From Dipetalonema caudispina (lineage: Eukaryota; Nematoda; Chromadorea; Rhabditida; Onchocercidae), in the NCBI GenBank assembly GCA_013365325.1, contig JABVXV010000027.1, forward strand, positions 1 through 64,000: a DNA stretch of 64,000 nucleotides. Reading direction: 5' to 3'. A program made the position numbers and the translations under genes. The notes under the pieces were generated by a model. It was not told the origin of the DNA, ran no database searches, and saw only the letters and a program-made list of their open reading frames with translations. Positions 16,301-28,276 of this stretch are shown here, piece after piece. Within the stretch, counting starts at the first letter, position 1, and every line of letters starts with the position of its first letter.

Positions 16301-19300
16301 TTTTTAAGGAAGAAAAAAGGGAAATTTTTTGTTTCGGAATTTTTTCAGTATTAACTCCATTCGTTTTTTATAGTCTCCTGATATCCTGGGGAAGAAACTG
16401 TCATTTTGGATTCAAATTGAGTTAATTTTTCACTTCCTAGTTCATTTAAAGCACATCCGTATCAGCGTAATTTGTTATTTTTTTTTTTCATTTTACTCTT
16501 AGAATACACGGTTGATGACGGATCGCCACCATCCCTCGAATTACTTGTGCCTATAGCTCGAAAATTGAGCGGATCTTGTGAGGATCAATGCGGTGTACAG
16601 CATCTAGCAATACTAGCCTTCTGGTACCTTCTTCTCGGTGTAGTGCAGCGAAAAAAGTTTGTCTTTAAATTGAAGCATTTTTGATCTGTTGATATGTTGT
16701 TATGCAAGCATTTAAAGTATTGTAGAAGTATCTATATATAAGTGGCACATTCCAAGCAGTTTTACACAGTATTGATCACTATTTTCCTGTCGTCTAGTTT
16801 CATGTACTTAGTGATGAATTTTGCATACATTAAAAACTATCTCACTAAGTAATTGATAATTGTCGACTTTTAATAATTTGTTTCAGAGATATACTTGCTG
16901 TAAAAGTTACCATTCGCTTCAAACTCCCCTCTTGTGTTGGTCTCGGCTCATCAGGTAATATTGAGAATACGTTAAAATGAAATAAAATTTTACCGCTCCG
17001 TCACATAACTGGAACTAATTGAACTCAAAAATTTGTTTCGTTAACTTCAGCTTAATTCATTTTCTCTATGGAAAATTTAATACAAATTCATATTCAGGAG
17101 CATACTGCGTTTGCGTTGCAGCTGCATTGCTGCAAACAGCTGGCTTGATTCCCGCCCCATCAATTCCTGCAAGTTTTTGATCTTTATTTCTTCATTATTT
17201 ATTGCTTTTCATCCTTGAAAATAACTCTTTGAACTGCAGCCTTCAATTGTCCGTACCACCACCAGTTTTAAGCTGCTTTGTGGTATAATTATTGCATATA
17301 ATGCAGAATGTCTGACTTCGATCATTGGCCTAGACTTCATCTTGCAAGTGTTGTTCCTCCAATGGGGAACTTCATCCTATGAGTTGTTGCTGGAAATATA
17401 ATAGAATAACCTGTTAAAGAAAATAAGTGATAGACCAACTGAATGGAATTTTATTAGTAATTGTAGTAGTTGACAAATTTAAGCGACGAGGAAATATCTG
17501 AATTTTTTTAACTCATCTACCGAAACGAAAGAAAGCTATTGCTGAATAAAAAAAAAAAATTTTTACTTAAGCAATACATTTTTTTATGTATTCACTTGGT
17601 AATTAAATCGTTAAATGAGTCTTCACGGCTGTCAGCTAGAAAGCATTAACGCTTGCTCATAACTTTTTGCAGTGGAAGTTTTTGTTTATTCTTCTCTTGA
17701 ACATTGTTTGTGTGTCTTTCATGAGGTTGTGAAGGAGCGTCAAATTATTTCAGAATTTATCTTGGAAAAGCGATGGTTAATTTGAACTACAATTTAGTTT
17801 AGTTATTTATAAGATTTGGCTATTTGTTGATCCTCCTTGATATATAGGTAAATGACGAAGGATCACTGACATGGGAAGACCACCACCTAGACATGATCAG
17901 GAAATGGTCAGCTGCGGCTGAGTCACTGATACATGGAAGAGCCTCCGGACTTGATGCGGCCGTATGTACTTATGGTTTGTGTTTTTTTTTTCTTTTCAAT
18001 TTCCCAAAGAATTGTATATATTTATTTAATGCATTTACGTTACGATCAAAATTCGAAGATAGTTTCATGAATGCATCTTGTTGTAAACTTTACTTTTGCT
18101 TTTGAAATTTTGATATTGGGTTCTTGCTGTACTGACATTGTTTGTAGGAATAATCTTTCTTAGTTTTCAAAATTTTCAATGATCATCTATCCTTTTAGGT
18201 GGTGTTGCATGTTTTAAACCTGGAACATGCATTCAACACTTAAGAAAGTAAGTTTTCGTCTTATTTATTGGACTTTTCTTTGTTTTATCTATATATTTCT
18301 CACATATTTTTTTCGTTAAAAAAATGTCACCTATCACTTCCATTCTTTTTGATAAATCTTTTTTATTTTTAGAAATAAGTACTGCAGATCTTTGGCTAGC
18401 TAATTATGCGCTAATGTAGTTTTGATCCACGATATAGAAAAGGAAGTAAACAAGAATGTTTTCAGTCTCCCCGACCTCAGGGTAATATTGGTTAACTCGA
18501 GAGTTGAAAGAAACACTTCACGAATGGTGCAAACAGTGAAGGAGCGGTTGAAGAAGGTAAAGACCTTGAAATTTTAATGATATCCAATTTGATACGAGCT
18601 AAGAAGGTTAGTTCGAAAGTGTAGCTGATCAATTATAATATTTATTTTCAAATACATTATTTCGGTTGTAGCAGTTAAATACGTGGGGTATTATGATGGA
18701 TCTTTTTTGCTGATTAAAGTTTAGAATTTGAAAATATAATATTCTCTAATTTCGTTTCATTTCCTTCCATAAAATTTAAACATCATTGTTGAAGAAATTG
18801 ACCTTAAGTGAGAAATGCTTTCAGTTTCCGGATGTTGTTGAATCAATTTTCAATGCAATCGATGCAATCTCACGTGATGCAGCAAGAATTCTACATCGGC
18901 CACCAGAAGAAAATGGCAGCGATGAAAGGGTGTCCAATGGTGGTAATAGCAGCAACTCAGCTGGTACGGCTTGTGCTGATGGTGATCATCAATCTTTGCA
19001 GGTAATTTCCTGCTTTTTTTACCTCTCAGTAAGAATAAATGTTACGCGGTAATGGTTTTTTAAATTGAACTGATGTTGAACTGATAGTAACAAATAATGA
19101 TGTTGAATAAGGTCGCATTATTGATAGGAGTAAATTCATCAGTTATTTCGGATTGATGTCGGAGTGTTGGTAAGTGTTATCCTGATGCTTCTGTACTGAT
19201 ATCTTTAAAATAGAATGTTTATACTTGTTATCCTGATATTTCTTAAGGTAGTAATCTGGTACCTTGGATAAAAAAGGTGTCAGCTGTAACAAATCACTAT

Positions 19301-22300
19301 CTTTGCAGAACCTTGTATTTCGAATTAGGTTAAAATCGTTTCTTTCAGTGAGTGTTTTTGCAGTTAATTCTGCATTGTATGTTTTAGCAGAGAAGAATAG
19401 AATGAAATGCAATTGATAATTGATCCGCATGGTTTGTTTATAAGCACACATTGACGTGAGCTAAAATTTTCGTTTGTAAATCAATCTTCGATATGTAGCG
19501 TAACAGTTTAGTGCTTTTTCTTAGGCAAAGATTAACGACAGTCGTAAAATCATCGTGGTCTTTTCCTAACTAACCTTGTGCTTTATACGGAGAATCTTTC
19601 GCTTTTACCTAGATGAAAAATATATTTTCTTTCGAGGTATTTTCTTTTTAGGTTACAAAGTTCAGGTTCGAGTCTAATCTCAAACTTGAATTTTTTAGTG
19701 TAAGTTTGGGGTAAATCATTTCTGAGTATTGTTATGCTAGAACTGGTTCGGATGAAAAGCATAAGTTACTATATGTGATATTTTTCTGCAAAAGAATGCA
19801 TTTTCCTTCAAAGAAATTAGAGTTTACAGGGGCAAAATTTATAGAGATGATTGATTTCATATGAAATTTAACAGCTGAATGAAAATTTTTTTGCAAATAG
19901 TTTGTTCCCAATTTAAATCAGTGTCTTGATGTTGGCTCTCCCCCTATATCGTAATTACTTTTTTTGTAGGTGAAAGAAATTAATCAAAAAACGTTGTCGT
20001 GGTGATAAAAGTTAACATCTTTGCCATGTAGCATCTTTATTAGTTGCCCTCATCCGCATTTCTTTCCTTCTCTTCGGGTGCATTCAAGATCTTGTTAGGA
20101 TTAAGATCTTGGATTTCAAGCTTTTTGTTCAAAACCACAAATATGGCCTTAGTGTGAGTAAAAGCATTGCTTACAGTAAATTCTAATAAAATGTTGAGTT
20201 GAACGATTGGTACTGGAATAGGAGGTAATCGAAATGAGCTAGCAGAAAATTTTAATTTCAGTTTAAAAAAACTGAGAAACTTGAATGTTTGCTATCAGCA
20301 CGGTTCATTTTCCTACTTACTGAATAAAAACATGCATGTTTTATGCTTTTGTTGTTTTTGTGAGCTTCAGCTAGAATTTTTGATGTTCTTTTGCGATTTG
20401 CGTTTTGTAGCTTGATTCAATGTTGGTCATTGTAACTAGAAATCACATAACTATGCGTCTACATTTTCAAATTTAGATCTTGGGACTTCAAAAATACTTC
20501 TGCTTTAAGATCTTTACTGATTTAATGAGGAGTGTAGCTGTTTCATTAACCAATTACTGAGTATTTCATGAATTTGTGAGGGCGATTTGTCCTATTCTTC
20601 GAGTATTTAAGTGGTAATTCCATCATATCTTTGTTTCATATGTTGTAGGAGCAACAGCTGCTATGCTTTTTTTTTAAATTTCGAATTTACTATTTAACAG
20701 AGTAATTAGAATGTGGACTTGGAATTAAGTTTTAGATCATTTTTTATAATTTTTCCAATTTGATAAATTTGAAGCTTTAAGTAATTTCAAAAGAAATTTA
20801 GAAGCTGTCGTTGACTAATTTTCACTACTTATTTTTGGATAGTTTGTCTTAACTCATTGATTATTGTGTTAATCATGACAATGGACGACATGTTCATATG
20901 ATAACTTCATTTTGTCTTGTTTAATTTTTCTCAATTTTTCTTGAAAGGACTAAATTAGTGTTTCTGTGAATTTTGCAGTCCAGTGGACATTCTCAGCAAC
21001 AACAGCAACAGCAACGGCCGAGTAGTGGACTACATTTACCGAGAGAGAGCTCTTATGCCGCTGGTGGTAAACGTAATAGTAACGCTTCCGCAGCTAGTGG
21101 TACTTCGGGAGCTAATTCGGAGAAACATGAACGAGAACAACTTGCCGATTCCTTTTCTAAGCTCAATGTAAGCTGTACGGAAAAAGAACTCAAAATCTTT
21201 TGAAATTTTAATTTCGATGTTCATGCTGTCTTTGGCTCCCATTTTCTTGCTCTTCATAAGAGCAATTTTTCTTTCTTTTGTCTTACTTGTCTTGGTTTGG
21301 GCTACACACTTAGAAAAACTTAGTCTTTCTCAGTGATCGTCCATTTGTCCAATTTGACCGTTTCTTAAGTTTTTGCGAAATCTAATTCAGTTTTTTCTTT
21401 GTTTTGGTGCTTCTCTAACTTTAACACTTGATTGCGTGCCGCGCTTGTTTCAAAAAAGTGCATGTCAAAATTGTGTTGAAAACATATTCCTAAACTACCT
21501 TCACGATTTTTTCTTTTCTTTTCTTGAATCATGCTCATTTCCTACTATTAATTCATGTACCATTAACTGGGAAGAAGAATATGAAAGCATTCTCATTTTA
21601 ACGCATAGCTGATATCCCTTTTCAACAAAGAAAACGAACTTTTTACTTTTTCATTATGCATATGTTATTAATCCTCCATAATCTTATTTGAATTACTGAT
21701 TTTTTTGAAGTAAATTTGTGCGAAGTTTTCAAAATTTTTGTAAGTCCCACGTGTTATTTCAGGATTTATGTCGAATAAACAATCAGTTATTGATTGCACT
21801 GGGTGTTGGTCATCCGAAAATTGATCAGATTTGTACATTACTTGCACGGTATGGAATACATCCAAAAATGACTGGTGCTGGTGGTGGTGGAAGTGTTTTT
21901 GCTTTCTTAAAACCAGGTACCACAAAATTCATCTGTAGTTGTCTTGATTTAATTTGTAAGGAATGGATCCCTCACGAATTTAACATCCAAATATCACATT
22001 TGGTAAGTATTAAAACAAAAACATATACTGTCAACTTTTTGTACTACATAATAAGCGAAAGAAATAGGATAATTGGACAATTGTTTTAATGCCTGGGTAT
22101 TACGAATTAAAATTGTGAAAAAACACACTCCATCATGTTTTAAAGAAAATGTATTAGAATTAGCGCCTTTCTCTCTTTCACTCTTAACGATTATGTTCTT
22201 AATTATTCTTTGCTTTAGCTTCACAATATTTTATTCCCATCTCATGATTTATGGTATTCAAGCTTATGAGCCGAAGTCTGGTTACCGAGTTAGTTTGAGC

Positions 22301-22614
22301 GAGGTTACCTACTAAACTTTCTTCATTTCTTCAACTCTGTGTGCACTTGGTCAGTATTTTAGTTATCATTATTTGCAGACACGTCAGCGACTGTATTATC
22401 AATGATCAAGGACGAGCTGACAAAACTGGATTACGAATTATGGCAACCCCCGCTTGGTGGTCCTGGAGTCGTTTGCCATAATAGTAAGCCTGATCTCTTT
22501 GTTGTGCCTGGCACAATGATTGGAACACCGAGCGCCGCAACAAGTACAACTACCGATTCGTCATCCCACTCAACTCCTTCATTTTATCTCCATGACAAAA
22601 AAATCACGAACTGA
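13365..22614 (+). CDS. mvk-1: Mevalonate kinase (GHMP family), 13 exons
   Basis: Phosphorylates mevalonate with ATP in the isoprenoid pathway. Exons: 13365-13458, 15361-15518, 15993-16140, 16503-16656, 16887-16954, 17098-17168, 17848-17974, 18199-18247, 18466-18556, 18825-19001, 20979-21167, 21763-21916, 22379-22614. All phases agree and the total is 572 codons including stop. Visible motifs: APGKIILFGEHAVVYG (residues 68-83), the GHMP ATP loop GLGSSG in exon 5, SGLDAAV with the catalytic Asp in exon 7, and GAGGGGS in exon 12. The protein has 571 residues, against about 396 for the human enzyme. The excess is a Ser/Thr-rich N-terminal leader of about 60 residues, a Ser/Asn/Gln-rich insert of about 100 residues in exons 10-11, and a Ser/Thr-rich tail. 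Exon 1 is chosen because it gives an ATG and matching phase across a 1.9-kb intron; it is the least certain exon. The intron after exon 6 seems to start with GC, not GT. Confidence 0.93.
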
Positions 22615-23262
22615 TCAGTTTTACTGCATGAAGAGATTCAGCTAATAGTTTGCCAGTGACAGAATACCTATTTGCAGAAGCACTGCAGGATATGATTTGC
22701 TTTTTTAAATGGCAGTATATTTGCTTGTTTCAGTTCGTATTATATGTTAAAGAAGAATAAATTGATGGGCTGCACAAGTTAATTTAGATTTTTCATTTTA
22801 TTCGCTTATTTATTCTTAACTTCGCTTGAAAGATTTCAAAGGAAAAGATTGGAGCAAAATACGAAAGACTGGTATTGCATTGAAAGTATTGCGCTGGCAA
22901 GCGAGGTACTTTAAATATGCGAAAATTAGTCTTCTGGTCCTTAAATGACCAGTAGATCATTGCACATTTCCATCAGTTTAGTGCACCGAATGATTCAGCT
23001 AATTGCAGGTTTCGTATAACAAATACAGCTACCAATAGATTCACAAGCTTAAAGTTTACCCTAAATTTCATTAAGTTTTGACTTAATCAACCTTTAGGAG
23101 AATGATTGTCAGAAGTCTTGCAAATTGCAATGCATTTGTAGCCTTGCTGTGGTCTGCTGGTCTAAATCTTTGGTATGACCTCTCTGTAGAAGAATGACAG
23201 TAAAATTTTGTTTATTCATCAAAATTCACTGCCTCCTCCTTTTTGTTCTTTTACCGATTCTT

Positions 23263-23300
<38 letters not shown>

Positions 23301-25764
23301 GGAGAATTGGAGGCATAATTCTCCTCCAATCAAATGATTGCCAAAAAATGGGAGCATTTTTGAATTGTTTTTTGCGATTATCTTTAGTGTTTTCATTGAT
23401 TTTTTTTCTTGCTTTTGGCGAGAATCTGAGCCGTGTCATTACTCAAAAACCAATTTAGCAAATTTTTTTGTTTTTCCTTTTTATTTACGGGTAATTTTAC
23501 AAAAGGATTTGAAAACTTTGGGAGCTTATTTATTTATTCGTTACTCGAATCTTTTCGAATTCACTAAATATTATGGTGACATTATATCTGTATACTTATA
23601 GTTTGTCAAAATTTCCACTGATGTCGAGTACGTTTGCATCTGACATAAAACTTTTATATTCTACATTGTGATGCGCTCATATATATGATTTTTTGGGGTA
23701 TGATAAATTCAATTTTTCTACTGCCACCAAAGCATGATAATGCATCTAATGCGGCAGTATTTATTGTATGTGCTTATGCATGGAAAGCAGTGAAGTGAAA
23801 TTATTAATTATTATTAAGATCACTAAGGATGATCCCCTACTGCGGGTATTCTCTCCTCAATTTATATGTATATATAAGTTCCGATACTGATAAGTTCAAT
23901 TTATCGTCATTCCTTTTTATCATTCTTTAGGAGAGATTCTTTTTCAGATCTTTTTTTAGTAACAGTTCTGATGCTTTATTTTAATCCACTTCTTAACTAA
24001 TTTGAAAGACAGAAGGTTGATTTAAATAAATTCTCTTGCTATGTGTCGGAGCTTAAACATTTATCTTTAGGATAATTTTTCGTTTGAGCATAATTTTGTC
24101 AGCGCTCAAATGATTCCGCTGTACAGCTATAGTATTTTTCAAACATTAATTGTCAAGGAGATTAGAGATCTTATAATTAAACTAGTTTTAGTAATTTTAG
24201 GATTTGGGAATATCCAATTTCCTTTGCAACATAAAAGCCAAAAGGATTTTCTAGTCCAAGAATTCATTCGTAAAATGGTTGAGATTTATTTAATTGTTGT
24301 AGTAAACGCAAACTGCAAGTGTTTCATGTTGCTTGCTTGCTGTGCCAAATAAAAGACTTTAATTTTCACGGGGAAATGGTTCATAGGTTAAGATGAGGTG
24401 AGAAAGATAATGAAAGATGAATGAGAAAAAAGAATTATTGGATCTGTGGTAGTACACAAACAAACAGGTAACTTTTTATTTGTTCTCACTAATTGTATTC
24501 TTGATGTGTACTTTTTTAGATATTAATGAGCTGTATAGTAGCTTTGCACTGATTAGCTGTCGTCTACACTCAAATGTCAATTATATAATACATTGTACAC
24601 TTCGTTGAGGAAAGCTGAAAACAAATTTTATTAATTTGTTGTTTTGAAGATTACTATGTTCTTTGAAAATAGCGATAAGATTTGTTCATATATCATCTTA
24701 CTCCTGATGAAAGTGTTGCTAGTGCGTTGTTTTATAGAAATATTGAGTAAAGATTTCATTTATTATGTTATTTCATTCGTTATTCTAACAAATCCCTCAA
24801 AATGTGTTGGTTTCGAATTTCATTTTCAATTCATATTTTAACTCCTCATTGAACTTTTCTCATTTCTCGAGAATTGAAAGGATACTGGACATTTGAAAGG
24901 TTAGTTGGTAAATTATCAATGACATGAACATTTGTGAATAAATTTTTTCAAACTGAAATTTAAGGTATTGCCTCATTCATAGATGATAAAGCTGGGTAAG
25001 GAATCTGATTCACCAGAAATTCAATAAAACTGAGTAAACGAAGGTAACATACGGAATCTTTTAGTATATAAATAAGGGAAAGTTTTAAGAAAAGTTTGCG
25101 AAGCGATAATTTAAAGGAGATGGTACATGGCATTTGGTAGGTAAGTTAGAAAAACCTTATGAAATCAATTCATCAGTGATAACTTTCAAATAATCTATGA
25201 TGCTTAGTCAAAGTAAATTTCGAAATTCAAGGCTTCTAATGAATTCAGGAAAACTGCCTCATACCTTAATTCAGTTATTTGATTTGGTCTCGAGTCAAAA
25301 TTATCCTTGGACTTTATTGCTGACGGATTTAAATTTCTGGAATTTCTTCAGAATTTCCTGAATAAGTTGCACAATTTCTAGATTCAGCCAAATAGATACG
25401 GAAGAAGCAAACAATCTGATAATAATATCTAGGTTATGTCATGGTTGTACCTGAAAACTATTCGAAATTTCTTAAGCGTAAACGCACAATTCGTTCATTT
25501 ATTAATCTAAACAGAAAAATTTGCATATTTTACAAGGTTTGAATAAGTAATACTATTCCAAACAGTTTTCATACAAACTTTTGCAGTAGCCGGTCAGTGT
25601 TACATACATCTGTGGCACAATAGATGTATAGATTGATAAATCGGTAGGTTATTCCTTCCTGATAATTGATACCTTCAATTATTTTGCACTCTCATTTCTA
25701 GATAATTTATCAATTTGTTTGGTTATATACTTCTTTAAACAGAATGTTTATCATTATTCCAGTG
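22615..25764. other. Intergenic region between mevalonate kinase and Tob
   Basis: About 3.1 kb holding the kinase 3' UTR, a run of 35 T at 23265-23299 and otherwise AT-rich sequence. Reading frames of 60-90 codons exist on the plus strand, but they lack splice context and have low-complexity content. I see no gene. Confidence 0.6.
22756..22761 (+). promoter_or_regulatory. Polyadenylation signal AATAAA of mevalonate kinase
   Basis: An AATAAA hexamer sits 142 bases after the stop codon, in an AT-rich 3' flank. Confidence 0.55.
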
Positions 25765-27490
25765 ATGTTGGTCGAAATTGAACAGACTGTGGGTTTCCTA
25801 GCTTCATTCTTATATGGAACAATTCCTCGTCGGTATATTGCTTCAAAAGTTTTCAAATTTTAAATTTCAACCATTTCTATTCGATTGTAAGATGCAATAC
25901 TGCTACATTCAGCTTTTAATCTTTCCGGCTACACAAAAAAAAAAAAAAATTCCTTATTGTGCTGCAGAAAAATTTTCAAAGATTGAAACTTGAAACAAGA
26001 AATTTTTTCAAATATTGAAGTAGAAGGAAAAAAAAATCAAAGAAACAGAAGAAATTAGACTTATGAGAGAAAGTTAAAAATTTCTAGTAAAATGGTATGC
26101 TTTAATTAATAATTCCTCAGCCGTATTGATACATTTGCTGAGATCTTGGCTAATCGATTATTGGAACGCTTGTTGGATCAACCTCGTCCACCAAAAATTT
26201 GCCATTTAGTTGTTAATGTTGCCGGAAAAAGTGATCCTCTTATTCAAGATGTAAGTCGATTACGAAAAGCTGAACTTCAGTTCATTTTTCTAATTTCCCA
26301 TTCACAAGTCCATGAAAATCCACAAGAAGTTGAAGGAATCTGATTCATCTCGTTCGTTTTACCATTCCCAAAAAAAGATTTGGTGAAAACTTTCAGGCGG
26401 CTGAAGAAGCTTACATGGATTTGACAGAAATGCAATCACTTCTTCCTAACAATTTGATTGTTGAAATACGGCAAGGTTTCGTTAATGCGGTTAATGCAGA
26501 TACCGGTCAAACCAAAGCAATCTATCCGGAACCAAAGGCTTTGTTTCTTAAAACCCAAGATAAGTGAGGCAAAAACAAATTTATAGATCATACATAAATC
26601 ATCGTTAAATTTGCATACCTCAAAGTCAGGCTTGGAAATTTAAATTTATTTCCCCTTAATAGGCTAGAAAATTGATGTTTCAAAAGGTGGACGTCGTTTC
26701 CGCAACCGCTGCGCTTTATCGCCCAATTCAAAAAGTCGTCATGGGCAAGATACAAAAAGGCGTCCTCTGCTTCGCATTGAATATGAATATCGTTGTCTGG
26801 GTGGAGAAAATAAACCAGTAAGTTTTGAGATTTTCAAGGATTAAACTTATGTTCTAATCAAAAAAGTTTTAGAAATTTTCCTTTTTTTCATGTCTCTCAC
26901 TTCTCACTTCACTGATAATCGTTCAGTGTGGGCGGCCATATTTCGAACTCCAACGGGATGATGCAGTCTATACAGCCCAGGCCTTTGCTGCAACACGTTT
27001 TGGATCCACTAAGCTTAAAAGTCATCAGGTTCTGTCTTTTCACTTTGTTATGTACGGGTGCAAACCCAATAGGCAACTAGAAAAATAGTACTCAAATAGC
27101 GTATTTATGAGATATGAAATATTTTCTGTGATATCTTATCTTTCTTTAACGGATAATTTTACTCCGATTTGTACTGCGCTCTATTCAACAAAACAAAAAT
27201 TTTCAGGGTGTGGATGCTGGCAATGGATATCATCCATACACGACACCATCACTATACGCGTATCTTCAATTGTTGATTTTTCTGAACGCACTGGCGTGTC
27301 TAACGGTCTGGTCCGAGAAACTAGAAGAAGAACTCGATAGTATGAAAGATGTCCGTTTGAAAATGTTCTTTATTTCACAAATCACAAGATTAAAAAGCAA
27401 AGAAATTTCAAAAATTTAAAGTGGGAAATGATATTTAGAAGCATTTGAATTTCAGGAAACCTATATGCACCAGCGAGAAAACGATTTTAA
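25765..27490 (+). CDS. tob: BTG/Tob family protein (Tob / FOG-3 ortholog)
   Basis: Tob proteins bridge the CCR4-NOT deadenylase to mRNA-binding partners; the C. elegans member FOG-3 directs germ cells to sperm fate. Exons: 25765-25832, 26121-26250, 26397-26563, 26687-26817, 26927-27028, 27207-27339, 27456-27490. The N-terminus MLVEIEQTVGFLASFLYG followed by IPRRRIDTFAEIL is the start of a BTG domain. LLPNNLIVEIRQGF in exon 3 matches the distal part of the domain, which ends near residue 115. AFAATRFGSTKLK in exon 5 matches the Tob motif FAATKFGSTKMK. The ATG lies two bases after an ATTCCAG acceptor, suggesting trans-splicing. The total is about 255 codons. The join between exons 3 and 4 is off by one base in phase, so that boundary is wrong, unusual or carries an assembly error. 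Exons 6-7 are chosen by phase only. Family call is firm; Tob versus FOG-3 naming is open. Confidence 0.85.
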
Positions 27491-28276
27491 TGTATCGCTT
27501 GGGAAAGAGCTATGAAAAGAAAAGAGTTGCAGAAAATAAATGGTAAGCTTGAAGTGATTCATATATTGTGCATTTACATAAACTATATGAACACGAAAGA
27601 TCTACAACAAATTACATTAACGTTATCATACGTCTGACTTTGATATTTATCATAAAGAGAGTAAAATCTGGAACATAAAATATATGAAATGTTTGATTCA
27701 GATCACAAAAAGGTAGACTCTGCTATCCCAACAACAAAAAACAAACAACAAGTAATAACAAAAAGAAACAATGAGATTTCATGTAAGGGCCATCAAAAGA
27801 AATTGAAATCTATCTTTTCCAAAATTTTTACATTATAACACTTCGAAATTTCAGGTAATGATATAACTCAGAACACCGAAGTAAAAATAATTTTTCCACG
27901 CAAAACTACTTGTTAAAGAAATGCCGCTGCTCTAATTTGGAAATTTTTTCCTTTACAAAATTTATCCGGTTTTAGTCAAGCAGTTACGACCATGTTTCAG
28001 ACCTTACTTTTCAATTGTACTCTTTGAATAAAATATCTTTTTAGTTCATCTTTGTTTTCTTGAAGGCATTATATCATCATTTCTGTCATTTTTCCTACTG
28101 TTGGTATATTTTTCTTGGAATAAAATTATTTGATTTATTTTCGAATCGATGCAGATCTTTGATGACAAAGAAAAGCAGCCTAATATTTATTTCACGGGGA
28201 CCATATCAAATCTTATCATAATTTCTTTTGACTTCGAAAAGGAAATTTCGTCTTAGAAATATGGAGAACTGTATTA
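27491..28276. other. Convergent intergenic region
   Basis: 786 bases between the ends of the Tob (+) and TXNDC9 (-) genes. It should hold both 3' UTRs. AT-rich; nothing else recognised. Confidence 0.6.

Noticed and set aside
19655..19690. GGTTCGAGTCT resembling a tRNA B box
   Set aside because: No A box or cloverleaf arms can be paired around it; it lies in a mevalonate kinase intron.
21916..22004. Extended mevalonate kinase exon 12 ending at a GTAAGT donor
   Set aside because: The phase does not fit the last exon, and the shorter exon ending at 21916 gives the expected family spacing after GAGGGGS.
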